DNA from: Kribbella capetownensis
GTDB lineage: Bacteria; Actinomycetota; Actinomycetes; Propionibacteriales; Kribbellaceae
DNA: 64,000 bases
NCBI RefSeq assembly: GCF_004331485.1
Contig: NZ_SJKD01000009.1
Location: forward strand, 331,520-395,519
Reading direction: 5' to 3'
Below the pieces are notes generated by a model. That model was not told the DNA's origin. It saw nothing but the letters and a program-made list of their open reading frames with translations, and ran no database searches. Position numbers and translations under genes: made by a program. The first letter of the stretch is position 1, and each line of letters opens with the position of its first letter. Positions 51,022 to 58,659 of the stretch are shown here, one piece after another.

Positions 51022-51899
51022 GCGCGGGTCGCCAGGACGCTGAACCAGAACCCGATCCGCGACTCACTGCGCCGGACCTGCTCGACGTTCCAGCCGGTCG
51101 CGGTCAGCAGTTCGCGCAACGGTTCCTCCTGCCACATCACGAAATGCCGGGGCAGGTCGAGGTTCCGGTTCGACCACTCCTCGCCCTTGCCTTCTCTGGT
51201 CGCGAAGGCGAGCACCGGCGCGGCCCGCAACGCCTTCCGGAGTACGCCGGCCAGCTGGGCACGGTCGAAGTGCAGGAACACCGCGTCGGCGAACACAGCG
51301 TCGTACGGGCCGCCGAAGTCGTCCGTGATCGCGTTCAGCCGATCGGCGTCGTACCCGTCGGCCCACATCATCTCGAGGAAGGCCTGGGTCGCGTCGGTAC
51401 GCCGTACGACGAAACCGCGGCGCTCCAACTCGAGCGCGTCGCGGCCGGTCCCGCTGCCGAGCTCGAGCACGCGGGCGCCGGGGGCGACTCCCTCGGCGAG
51501 CAGATCGATGAGCAGTTCGTTGGGCTCCTTGGGGATCGATTCCCGGAACTTCTCGGAGGCCTGCTCGTACGTCGACAGCGTCACCTCGTTGTCCGTCGGC
51601 ACCCGGGTCCACCCGTCGCCGGTGTGCTCGACGATCGCCGGCAGCTTGAGCCCGAGATCGGCGCCGAGCACGACCACGGTCTCGCCGCGGTGCAGGTCCG
51701 CGATCGCCTGCAGCTCGTCGTCGGGACGCTGCGCGAGCTCGGGTACGACGGTCAGCCGGACGCCGAGGTGCTCGGCCAGCCGAGTGCCGGCTGCCGCCTC
51801 GAACGGGCCGGCGTACACCTGGGCGATCCTGTCCCCGACCACCGGATCCTGAACATCCCCAGGCAGCAACAGGATCCTCGCGGGGCACATGAGATTCAT
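51018..51899 (-). CDS. Class I SAM methyltransferase with unusual N-terminal domain
   Basis: This is a 293-aa protein. Residues about 115-293 form a Rossmann methyltransferase with motif I VLELGSGTGRDALELERRG, then DAVFADAVFLHF. The first 100 residues are not part of that fold. DDELQAIADLHRGETVVVLG (near 60-79) and the following LPAIVEHTGDGW resemble the C-terminal half of histidine-phosphatase proteins, but the catalytic His is not there. I chose the ATG at 51899 (ATGA overlap with the TfoX gene); an ATG at 51890 is also possible. The substrate is unknown. Confidence 0.8.
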   Translation of the reverse strand: MNLMCPARILLLPGDVQDPVVGDRIAQVYAGPFEAAAGTRLAEHLGVRLTVVPELAQRPDDELQAIADLHRGETVVVLGADLGLKLPAIVEHTGDGWTRVPTDNEVTLSTYEQASEKFRESIPKEPNELLIDLLAEGVAPGARVLELGSGTGRDALELERRGFVVRRTDATQAFLEMMWADGYDADRLNAITDDFGGPYDAVFADAVFLHFDRAQLAGVLRKALRAAPVLAFATREGKGEEWSNRNLDLPRHFVMWQEEPLRELLTATGWNVEQVRRSESRIGFWFSVLATRA

Positions 51900-52219
51900 C
51901 CGGCGACGTACTCCAGTGCCTCGGCGGCGTAGTCCGGCCAGACCGCGGACTGTGCCAGCGGGATCACCACCCACTCCTTCATCGGCCGGCCCATGCCCGG
52001 GTCGAACGCGTCGACTCCCGGCAGTGCGAGCGCCTTCTCCCGCGGCTCCGGCGGGAGCTTGAACGTCATGGCATCGCCGAACATCCCGGCGAGCACCTTC
52101 TTGCCGATCTTGAGACAGGGCATGCCGAACATGCTTCCCCGCACCACGCCGGCCGACTCCAGTCCGGCCGCGACCGCGTCGTACTCGGCGATCGCCTGTT
52201 CGCTCACCTTCGGCATCAT
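51896..52219 (-). CDS. TfoX/Sxy N-terminal-domain-like protein
   Basis: This 107-aa protein matches the TfoX_N pattern: GVVRGSMFGMPCLKIGKKV near 27-45, then AFDPGMGRPMKEWVVIP near 75-91. In proteobacteria TfoX regulates competence, but small stand-alone actinobacterial forms have no known role. The double ATG at 52214-52219 follows a GGGTGG purine run; GTGs upstream at 52228 are an alternative. It is the first gene of a coupled three-gene operon (TfoX, methyltransferase, Nudix) and is divergent from nucS. Confidence 0.8.
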   Translation of the reverse strand: MMPKVSEQAIAEYDAVAAGLESAGVVRGSMFGMPCLKIGKKVLAGMFGDAMTFKLPPEPREKALALPGVDAFDPGMGRPMKEWVVIPLAQSAVWPDYAAEALEYVAG

Positions 52220-52278
52220 GTTCACCACCCTGCCACTCCGGACGGCCAGGCGACATGGGTTCCAGCCCGGTTGTGGAC

Positions 52279-52284
52279 TACGGT
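52279..52284 (+). promoter_or_regulatory. Leaderless -10 box of nucS
   Basis: TACGGT ends 8 nt before the GTG at 52293, with no ribosome-binding purine run between. Confidence 0.4.
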
Positions 52285-52292
52285 GCTTTCTC

Positions 52293-52952
52293 GTGCGCTT
52301 GGTGATTGCTACCTGTTCTGTGGACTACTCCGGCCGGCTGACGGCTCATCTGCCGATGGCGCCGCGGTTGCTGATGGTGAAGGCGGACGGGTCGGTGCTG
52401 ATCCACGCCGACGGCGGTTCGTACAAGCCGCTCAACTGGATGTCGCCGCCGTGCAAGCTGACCGAGGACGGCGACGTGTGGAGCGTCACCAACAAGGCGG
52501 GCGAGGAACTGCGGATCACCATCGAGGAGGTGCACAGCGACACCGCCTACGAGCTCGGTACCGACCCCGGTCTGATCAAGGACGGCGTCGAGGCGCACCT
52601 GCAGGAACTGCTGGCCGAGCACGTGCACACGTTCGGCGAGGGCTGGACCCTGGTACGCCGTGAGTATCCGACCGCGATCGGCCCGGTCGACCTGCTCTGC
52701 CGGGATGCCGACGGCAAGCATGTGGCGGTCGAGATCAAGCGCCGCGGCGAGATCGACGGCGTCGAGCAGCTCACCCGGTACGTCGAACTCCTCAACCGCG
52801 ACCCGATGCTGGCCCCGGTCCGCGGCATCTTCGCCGCCCAACTCATCAAGCCCCAGGCCAAGGTCCTCGCCACCGACCGCGGCCTCGAGTGCCTCACCGT
52901 CGACTACGACGCCCTCCGAGGCATGGAGTCCGACGTACTGCGCCTGTTCTGA
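52293..52952 (+). CDS. nucS: Endonuclease NucS (EndoMS), non-canonical mismatch repair
   Basis: This 219-aa protein has an N-terminal beta-rich dimerisation/DNA-binding domain (VRLVIATCSVDYSGRL start) and a C-terminal RecB-like nuclease domain. The active site reads GPVDLLCRD (Asp), VAVEIKRR (Glu and Lys) and VEQLTRYVELLNRD. NucS cuts both strands at G/T and related mismatches and replaces MutS/MutL in actinobacteria; it works with the beta clamp, whose motif usually lies at the extreme C-terminus (here ESDVLRLF). The start is GTG at 52293. Confidence 0.95.
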   Translation: MRLVIATCSVDYSGRLTAHLPMAPRLLMVKADGSVLIHADGGSYKPLNWMSPPCKLTEDGDVWSVTNKAGEELRITIEEVHSDTAYELGTDPGLIKDGVEAHLQELLAEHVHTFGEGWTLVRREYPTAIGPVDLLCRDADGKHVAVEIKRRGEIDGVEQLTRYVELLNRDPMLAPVRGIFAAQLIKPQAKVLATDRGLECLTVDYDALRGMESDVLRLF

Positions 52953-52965
52953 GCTCACCGAGGTG

Positions 52966-52995
52966 TTGACAGGCGTTCGCCGCAGGCAGTTACTT
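52966..52995 (+). promoter_or_regulatory. Consensus promoter of the 109-aa monooxygenase-like gene
   Basis: A perfect TTGACA (52966-52971), 18 nt, and TTACTT (52990-52995), 6 nt before the ATG at 53002. This is a strong vegetative promoter giving a nearly leaderless transcript. Confidence 0.6.
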
Positions 52996-53001
52996 AGCAA
53001 T

Positions 53002-53331
53002 ATGGCTAAGGAAACGGTGATCTGTACCTATCGGGTCCGGGCGGCGGATGAGGATCGGTTCCGGGAGGTGCTCGGCGGGCATTGGGCGACGCTGCGGGGG
53101 CTCGGGTTCGTGACCGAGGAGCGGGCGACGGTGTTCCGGTCGGTGGACGAGCCGACGTACGTCGAGATCTTCACCTGGGTGGACGGTGGATTCGCCCGGG
53201 CACACGAGCACCCGGACGTACTCACGCTCTGGGAGCGGATGGACCCGCTGCTCGAGGAGCGGGACGGGCAGCCGAAGTGGGACTTCCCGCACTACCTGCC
53301 CCAGGATCTGGCCCAGGATCTGCCGGCTTGA
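53002..53331 (+). CDS. Small ABM-like (dimeric alpha-beta barrel) protein
   Basis: This 109-aa protein has an alternating beta-alpha-beta pattern (VICTYRVRAADEDRFREVL, then ATVFRSVDEPTYVEIFTWV) resembling antibiotic-biosynthesis monooxygenase or Dabb folds. The actinobacterial set found next to ArsR regulators usually has no assigned function. It is cytoplasmic with no cofactor motif. It is driven by the strong promoter at 52966 and overlaps the regulator downstream by TTGA. Confidence 0.7.
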   Translation: MAKETVICTYRVRAADEDRFREVLGGHWATLRGLGFVTEERATVFRSVDEPTYVEIFTWVDGGFARAHEHPDVLTLWERMDPLLEERDGQPKWDFPHYLPQDLAQDLPA

Positions 53332-53636
53332 CCGCCGGCTCCCGCGGCGGGCGGGACCTGGACGACCTCGACCGGGTGTTCACCGCCCTCGCGCACCACT
53401 CCCGCCGTACCATCCTGCTGGTCCTGCACCTGCGCGGCGGCGAGATGACCTCGGGCGAGATCGCGGGCCGCTTCGACCATTCCTGGCCGACGATCACCCG
53501 CCACCTGGGTGTCCTCGAGCAAGCCGGACTTGTTCATGTCACCCTGAGAGGCCGCGAGCGGATCTACCGCCTCGACACCGGCCCACTGTTCGCCGTCGGC
53601 GTCCCGTGGCTGCACCGATTCGAGACTTCCTCCTGA
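53328..53636 (+). CDS. ArsR-family winged-helix repressor
   Basis: This 102-aa protein has the ArsR HTH pattern (VFTALAHHSRRTILLVLHLRGG, then TSGEIAGRFDHSWPTITRHL and VLEQAGLVHVTLRGRERIY). No metal-binding cysteines are present, so it is probably a non-metal sensor of the SdpR type. The TTG start at 53328 lies within the stop of the previous gene (TTGA); an internal GTG near 53377 is an alternative but would trim the first helix. It probably autorepresses the two-gene operon. Confidence 0.82.
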   Translation: MTAGSRGGRDLDDLDRVFTALAHHSRRTILLVLHLRGGEMTSGEIAGRFDHSWPTITRHLGVLEQAGLVHVTLRGRERIYRLDTGPLFAVGVPWLHRFETSS

Positions 53637-53650
53637 CAAGTCAGGAAATT

Positions 53651-53666
53651 TGCCCGATTTCGGGCA
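53651..53666 (+). terminator. Short hairpin after the ArsR gene
   Basis: TGCCCGA-TT-TCGGGCA lies 14 nt past the ArsR stop, followed by a T-containing stretch. It probably ends the two-gene transcript. Confidence 0.5.
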
Positions 53667-53707
53667 GATCCTTTGCGCTGACCTCGAAAACGCTGCAAGG
53701 TTGACGG

Positions 53708-53989
53708 GTGATCAGTGAGGCGACGGTGGGGCCCGTGGACGAGCTGGCCGAACAGGTCAGCCGGACCACCGGGCTGTCGGCGGACGACGCGCGGCGCGTC
53801 GTCGCCGACGTACTGGCCTATTTCACCGAGACCACCGAGGAGTACGTCCGGCGCCGGCATCGGGAGTTGCAGACCTACGGCGCCCGCAACGACGAGATCT
53901 TCGCCCGGCTCGGGACCGAGCTCCGGCACTGGCCGGTGCGCTCCCCCGAACTCTCAGCCCGCCAGCTGCGACGGATCGTCTACGGCTGA
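53708..53989 (+). CDS. Small helical protein upstream of glmS
   Basis: This 93-aa protein is mostly alpha-helical and charged, with the segment TGLSADDARRVVADVLAYF near 21-39 and a basic C-terminus. The start is GTG at 53708. I do not recognise the family. The position 35 nt before glmS in the same direction suggests co-transcription and perhaps a regulatory role. It has no membrane segment or cysteine-rich motif. Confidence 0.65.
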   Translation: MISEATVGPVDELAEQVSRTTGLSADDARRVVADVLAYFTETTEEYVRRRHRELQTYGARNDEIFARLGTELRHWPVRSPELSARQLRRIVYG

Positions 53990-54024
53990 GCGGTGAGCAA
54001 CCAACCTTCGAAAGGCACCAACAC

Positions 54025-55845
54025 ATGTGCGGAATCGTCGGGTACGTCGGCACCAAGCCGGCCGCGCCCATCCTGGTGGACGGACTGGCGCGGCTGGAGT
54101 ACCGCGGCTACGACTCGGCAGGTGTCGCGGTCCTGGGATCCAGCGAGCTGAAGGTGCACAAGGACGCGGGTCGCGTCCGTGAGCTGGAGGCGTCGCTGCC
54201 GAAGCGGTTCGGCGGCAAGCTCGGCATCGGCCACACCCGGTGGGCCACGCACGGCGGCCCGAGCAAGGACAACGCGCACCCGCATGCCAGCGGCAACGAA
54301 CGGATCGCCGTCGTCCACAACGGCATCTTCGACAACGCCGGCGTGCTGCGGGCCCAGTTGGAGGAAGCCGGCGTCAAGCTGCGCTCGGAGACCGACACCG
54401 AGGTGCTCGCCCACCTGATCGAGCAGTCCGAGGGCGGCACCCTCGAGGACAAGGTGATGGCCGCCCTGCGCCGGATCGAGGGTACCTACGGCATCGCCGT
54501 GATCGACCTGGACTTCCCGGACCGGATCGTGGTCGCCCGCAACGGCAGCCCGCTGATCCTCGGCATCGGCGACGGCGAGATGCACGTCGCCTCCGACGCG
54601 GCCGCGCTGATCCGCTACACCCGCCAGGTCGTCTACTTGGACGACGGCGAGCTGGCCACCGTCCGCGCCGACGGCTACCGCACCTTCACCCAGGACGCGG
54701 CGCCCACCACCAAGACCGCGAAGACGGTCGAGTGGGAGGCCGACGAGTACGAGCGCGGCCTGCACGAGCACTTCATGATGAAGGAGATCCACGAGCAGCC
54801 GGACGCGGTCGGCCGGGCCATCCGCGGCCGCCTGGACGAGCGCTTCCACACCGTCCACCTGGGCGGCCTGAACATGGACGCCCGCGAGGCCCGGGAGATC
54901 AAGCGGGTCAAGATCCTCGGCTGCGGCTCGGCGTACTACGCCGGCCAGATGGGCGCGCAGTTCATCGAGGAGGTCGCCCGGATCCCCGCCGACGCCGAGC
55001 CGGCCTCGGAGTTCCGTTACCGCAACCCGGTGGTCGAGCGGGACACGCTGTACATCGCGGTCAGCCAGTCCGGCGAAACGCTGGACACCCTCGTCGCCGT
55101 GCAAGAGCTGAAGCGCAAGGGCGGCCGGGTGATCGGCTTGGTCAACGCAGTTGGTTCCAGCATCGCCCGTGAGGTTGACGGTGGTGTCTACCTGCACGCC
55201 GGCCCGGAGGTCTCGGTCGCCTCGACCAAGGCGCTGACCAACATGGCAGTCGCGTTCGCGATGCTCGGCATCCACCTGGGCCGGATCCGCGACGTCTCCC
55301 CCGCCGACGGCCGCCGGCTGATCGAGGGCCTGAAGAAGCTGCCCGAGCACATCCAGTCGATCGTCGCCCAGGAGGAGGAGCTGGCCAAGATCGCCGGCCG
55401 GCTCGCCCAGCACGAGAGCCTGTTCTTCGTCGGCCGGACCCGCGGTTACCCGGTCGCGCGCGAGGGTGCGCAGAAGCTGAAGGAGATCTCCTACCGGCAT
55501 GCCGAGGCGTACCAGACCTCCGAGCTCAAGCACGGCCCGCTCGCACTGATCTCGCCGGACGTCCCGAGCGTCGCGATCGTGCCGGACGACGAGCTGGTCG
55601 ACCGCAACATCGGCGCGCTGCACGAGATCGCCGCCCGGTCCGGTCCGCTGTACGTCGTCACGCACCCGAGCGTCGACGTACCGGACGGGGTCGCCGCCAA
55701 GATCGTCGTACCGAAGAACGAGCCGGAGCTGGACCCGATCCTGCTCACCATCCCGCTGCAGATCCTCGCGTACTACGCGGCGGTCGCGCTCGGCCACGAC
55801 GTCGACAAGCCGCGCAACCTGGCGAAGTCCGTCACGGTCGAGTAG
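54025..55845 (+). CDS. glmS: Glutamine-fructose-6-phosphate aminotransferase (isomerizing)
   Basis: This 606-aa protein has an N-terminal class II glutaminase with catalytic Cys2 after Met (MCGIVGYVG) and TRWATHGG near 70-77. Two SIS domains follow (SQSGETLDTL near 350 and ELKHGPLALI near 490), and the C-terminus KPRNLAKSVTVE is universal for GlmS. It makes glucosamine-6-phosphate, the first committed step to UDP-GlcNAc and peptidoglycan. AAAGG lies 10 nt before the ATG; there is no glmS ribozyme-like leader in the 35-nt gap. Confidence 0.97.
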   Translation: MCGIVGYVGTKPAAPILVDGLARLEYRGYDSAGVAVLGSSELKVHKDAGRVRELEASLPKRFGGKLGIGHTRWATHGGPSKDNAHPHASGNERIAVVHNGIFDNAGVLRAQLEEAGVKLRSETDTEVLAHLIEQSEGGTLEDKVMAALRRIEGTYGIAVIDLDFPDRIVVARNGSPLILGIGDGEMHVASDAAALIRYTRQVVYLDDGELATVRADGYRTFTQDAAPTTKTAKTVEWEADEYERGLHEHFMMKEIHEQPDAVGRAIRGRLDERFHTVHLGGLNMDAREAREIKRVKILGCGSAYYAGQMGAQFIEEVARIPADAEPASEFRYRNPVVERDTLYIAVSQSGETLDTLVAVQELKRKGGRVIGLVNAVGSSIAREVDGGVYLHAGPEVSVASTKALTNMAVAFAMLGIHLGRIRDVSPADGRRLIEGLKKLPEHIQSIVAQEEELAKIAGRLAQHESLFFVGRTRGYPVAREGAQKLKEISYRHAEAYQTSELKHGPLALISPDVPSVAIVPDDELVDRNIGALHEIAARSGPLYVVTHPSVDVPDGVAAKIVVPKNEPELDPILLTIPLQILAYYAAVALGHDVDKPRNLAKSVTVE

Positions 55846-55852
55846 TCACTCG

Positions 55853-55878
55853 TCGTACAAGTCGTGCACTTGTACGAT
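55853..55878 (+). promoter_or_regulatory. GntR operator overlapping the leaderless promoter of the aldarate operon
   Basis: TCGTACAAGT (55853-55862) and ACTTGTACGA (55868-55877) form a perfect 10-bp inverted repeat with a 5-nt centre. The right arm contains the -10 TACGAT (55873-55878), 6 nt before the ATG at 55885. The second gene of the operon encodes a GntR regulator. Confidence 0.7.
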
Positions 55879-55884
55879 GACTGG

Positions 55885-57012
55885 ATGCCGAGCGATCAGA
55901 TCCGCCACGTTCGCCTGTCGTCCGTCGTTCTGCCGCTGGACCGCCCGATCAGCGACGCCAAGGTGCTGACCGGGCGGCAGCGGCCGATGACCGAGATCGT
56001 GTTCCTGTTCGCGGAGATCGCGACCGCGCAGGACCAGCACGGGATCGGGTTCAGCTACTCCAAGCGGGCCGGCGGACCGGCGCAGTACGCGCACGCCCGG
56101 GAGATCGCGGCGAACCTGATCGGCGAGGACCCGTCGGACATCGGCAAGGTGTACGACAAGTTGCTCTGGGCCGGCGCCTCGGTCGGGCGGTCCGGGGTGG
56201 CGACGCAGGCGATCGCGGCGATCGACATCGCGCTGTGGGACCTGAAGGCCAAGCGGGCGGGGCTCCCACTGGCCAAGCTGCTCGGTGCCCACCGCGATTC
56301 GGTCCGGGCGTACAACACCTCCGGCGGGTTCTTGCACGCACCGATCGAGGAGGTCAAGGAGCGCGCGTCGAAATCCCTGGCGGACGGGATCGGCGGGATC
56401 AAGCTCAAGGTCGGCCAGCCGGACACCCGGATCGATCTCGACCGCGTCCGCGCCGTCCGTGAGCACCTCGGCGACGGCGTACCCCTGATGGTGGACGCGA
56501 ACCAGCAGTGGGACCGGCCGACGGCACTTCGGTTCGGGCGGGTGCTCGAGCAGTTCGACCTGGTCTGGATCGAGGAGCCGCTCGACGCGTACGACGCCGA
56601 GGGACATGCTGAGTTGGCCGCGGCGCTGGACACGCCGATCGCCACCGGGGAGATGCTGTCCAGCGTGGGCGAACATGTCCGGCTGATCGAGGCGCGGGCG
56701 GCCGACATCATCCAGCCGGACGCGCCGCGAATCGGCGGCATCACGCCGTTCCTCAAGCTGGCCACGCTTGCGGATCATCACGGCCTCCAACTGGCGCCGC
56801 ACTTCGCGATGGAGATCCACCTCCACCTGGCCGCCGCCTACCCGCGCGAGCCGTGGGTCGAGCACTTCGAGTGGCTGAATCCGTTGTTCAACGAGCGTCT
56901 GGAGACCTTGGACGGTCGCATGCTGGTCCCCGATCGGCCCGGTCTGGGCTTCACCACCAGCGAGCAGTGCGCCGCCTGGACAGTCGACAGCTGCGAGTTC
57001 GGCACGCGATGA
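55885..57012 (+). CDS. Enolase-superfamily sugar-acid dehydratase (L-talarate/galactarate dehydratase-like)
   Basis: This 375-aa protein has a capping domain (1-130) then the TIM barrel. The catalytic Lys pair is in GGIKLKVG (near 174), metal ligands are in VDANQQWD, WIEEPLD and TGEM, and the catalytic His is in LAPHFAMEIHLHLA. KxK plus the second-barrel-half His, and the APHF..EIHLHL segment, fit the mandelate-racemase branch that dehydrates talarate/galactarate. The ATG at 55885 fits the leaderless promoter; an upstream GTG at 55864 would lie in the operator. It is coupled by ATGA to the GntR gene. Confidence 0.85.
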   Translation: MPSDQIRHVRLSSVVLPLDRPISDAKVLTGRQRPMTEIVFLFAEIATAQDQHGIGFSYSKRAGGPAQYAHAREIAANLIGEDPSDIGKVYDKLLWAGASVGRSGVATQAIAAIDIALWDLKAKRAGLPLAKLLGAHRDSVRAYNTSGGFLHAPIEEVKERASKSLADGIGGIKLKVGQPDTRIDLDRVRAVREHLGDGVPLMVDANQQWDRPTALRFGRVLEQFDLVWIEEPLDAYDAEGHAELAAALDTPIATGEMLSSVGEHVRLIEARAADIIQPDAPRIGGITPFLKLATLADHHGLQLAPHFAMEIHLHLAAAYPREPWVEHFEWLNPLFNERLETLDGRMLVPDRPGLGFTTSEQCAAWTVDSCEFGTR

Positions 57013-57698
57013 GCGGGCGGGGACTGGCCTATGAGCTGGTCGAAGAGCTCAAGCGCCGGATCCTCGGCGGGGAGATCGCGCCCGGCGAGAAGCTGCCGGG
57101 CGAGAGCGCGCTGACGGAGGAGTTCGGGGTCAGCCGGACGGTGGTGCGTGAGGCGATCTCGCGGCTGCAGGCGGCCGGACTGGTGGAGACGTTCCAGGGG
57201 CGAGGGTCGTTCGTCCTGGAGGTGCCGACGGGTGAGTTCGGGTTGCGGGAGGTGCGGTCGCATCAGGACGTGCTGGAGTTGCTCGACTTCCGGATCGGGG
57301 TCGAGAGCGAGGCGGCCTGGCTGGCGGCGGTACGGCGTACCGAGCGTCAACTGAAGGCGATCGAGCGGGCGCTGAACGACTTCCGGCGGATCGGGGACGA
57401 CCCGAGCCGGTCGGTCGAGGCGGACTTCGCGTTCCACCTCAAGGTCGCGGCGGCGTCGGGCAATCGGTTCTATCGCGAGCTGATCGGCTCGCTCGGTCCG
57501 ATGATGATCATGCTGCCGCGGACGCGCCTCGATCCGGCGTACGAGATGTCGGATGCCACGCACGTGACGCGGGTCGTCTACGAGCACGAGAACATCTACG
57601 CCGCGATCGCCCGGTCCGATCCCGAGGCGGCGCGGGCTGCGGCGCGAGTGCATTTGGCCAACACCCGGCACCGGCTGGTGATGCCTGGGCGAGGCTGA
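57009..57698 (+). CDS. GntR-family (FCD/FadR-type) regulator of the aldarate operon
   Basis: This 229-aa protein has an N-terminal winged helix (LPGESALTEEFGVSRTVVRE near 30-49) and a C-terminal FCD helical ligand domain. The metal/ligand residues are in EADFAFHLKVAAASGN (Asp and His) and later His residues (YEHENIYAAI, LANTRHRL). FCD-GntR proteins bind carboxylates or sugar acids through a metal, matching the dehydratase gene it overlaps (ATGA). It probably represses through the palindrome at 55853-55877 and is released by an aldarate. Confidence 0.92.
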   Translation: MSGRGLAYELVEELKRRILGGEIAPGEKLPGESALTEEFGVSRTVVREAISRLQAAGLVETFQGRGSFVLEVPTGEFGLREVRSHQDVLELLDFRIGVESEAAWLAAVRRTERQLKAIERALNDFRRIGDDPSRSVEADFAFHLKVAAASGNRFYRELIGSLGPMMIMLPRTRLDPAYEMSDATHVTRVVYEHENIYAAIARSDPEAARAAARVHLANTRHRLVMPGRG

Positions 57699-57728
57699 TA
57701 CCGCACTCGGTGATACCTTCCGGGAATC

Positions 57729-58607
57729 ATGTTCTCGCTCGACCAACTGAGCGCCTTCGTCGCCGTCGCCGAGGAACTGCACTTCGGCCGCGCTGCCGAG
57801 CGGCTGAACATGACCCAGCCACCGCTGAGCCGCCAGGTGCAGAAGCTGGAGCGTGCCGTCGGCGTGCGGCTGCTCGAGCGGGACAACCGCCGGGTCGAGC
57901 TCACCGAGGCCGGGCAGGCGTTCCTGACCGAGGCCCGCCGACTGCTGGCACTGGTCGAGACCGCCGGTGATCTGGCCCGCCGGGTCGACCAGGGTGCGGC
58001 CGGCACGCTGCGCCTCGGTTTCACCGCTGTCTCGGCGATCCGCACGCTCGGCCCGTTCCTGCGCCGGATGTCCGAGGAACTGCCGGACGTCGACGTGATC
58101 CTGCACGAGCGCGTCACCCCGGCCCAGCTCGACGGCCTGCTGCGCGGCGAACTGGATCTCGGCCTCGGCCGGCCGCCCGTCGACACCCGCCTGCTCAATT
58201 CCAGGGTCGTGTTCCGCGAGCCACTGTGTGCCGTTGTGCCGAGCAACCATCGGCTCGCGTCCCTGGATCGGCCGCTGGTCCCGGCCGACTTCGCCGACGA
58301 GCCGGTGATCAGCTACTCCCCCACCCAGGCCCGCTACTTCCACGAACTGACGGTCCGGTTCCTCGCCGACTCCCATCCCCGGATCGAGCAGCGGGTCCAG
58401 CAGATCCTCACCGTCGTCCTCTTGGTGGCGGCGGGTCGTGGCGTCGCGCTGGTCCCCGCTTCGGCGCGCGGCCTCGGGGTCGAGGGCGTGACGTACTGCG
58501 AGGTCGGCGTACCGGGTGAGCCGGTCGAACTGCATGCGATCTGGAACCGCGACTCGACCAGCCCGGTGCTGCAGCGGGTGCTCACGATGCTCCCAGAGCA
58601 TCGATAG
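57729..58607 (+). CDS. LysR-family transcriptional regulator
   Basis: This 292-aa protein has an N-terminal winged HTH (FVAVAEELHFGRAAERLNMT, then PPLSRQVQKLE) and a C-terminal effector domain of the PBP2 type from about residue 90. It is encoded between the GntR unit and the KdgD/glucarate dehydratase pair. The inverted repeat at 58609-58626, immediately beyond its stop, overlaps the kdgD promoter. It is therefore a good candidate activator of those two genes in response to a sugar acid. Confidence 0.9.
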   Translation: MFSLDQLSAFVAVAEELHFGRAAERLNMTQPPLSRQVQKLERAVGVRLLERDNRRVELTEAGQAFLTEARRLLALVETAGDLARRVDQGAAGTLRLGFTAVSAIRTLGPFLRRMSEELPDVDVILHERVTPAQLDGLLRGELDLGLGRPPVDTRLLNSRVVFREPLCAVVPSNHRLASLDRPLVPADFADEPVISYSPTQARYFHELTVRFLADSHPRIEQRVQQILTVVLLVAAGRGVALVPASARGLGVEGVTYCEVGVPGEPVELHAIWNRDSTSPVLQRVLTMLPEHR

Positions 58608-58608
58608 A

Positions 58609-58652
58609 TCCAACATCGATCTTGGACAGGTATCCACACCGGTTCCTAGGCT
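58609..58652 (+). promoter_or_regulatory. Promoter and LysR-type site of the kdgD-gudD operon
   Basis: TGGACA (58623-58628), 18 nt, TAGGCT (58647-58652), and then 7 nt to the ATG at 58660. TCCAA (58609-58613)/TTGGA (58622-58626) overlaps the -35. CATCGAT is repeated at 58599 and 58614, 15 nt apart. Confidence 0.5.
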
Positions 58653-58659
58653 GACAGGC

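Noticed and set aside
18009..53664. 15-mer TTTGCCCGATTTCGG present both near 18009 and near 53650
   Set aside because: A single shared 15-mer in 64 kb is expected by chance. Only the second copy forms a hairpin and the flanks differ.
53637..54024. Possible glmS ribozyme or riboswitch upstream of glmS
   Set aside because: Only 35 nt separate glmS from the preceding small gene. The hairpin at 53651 is a short simple stem after the ArsR gene, without a P1-P2 ribozyme architecture.
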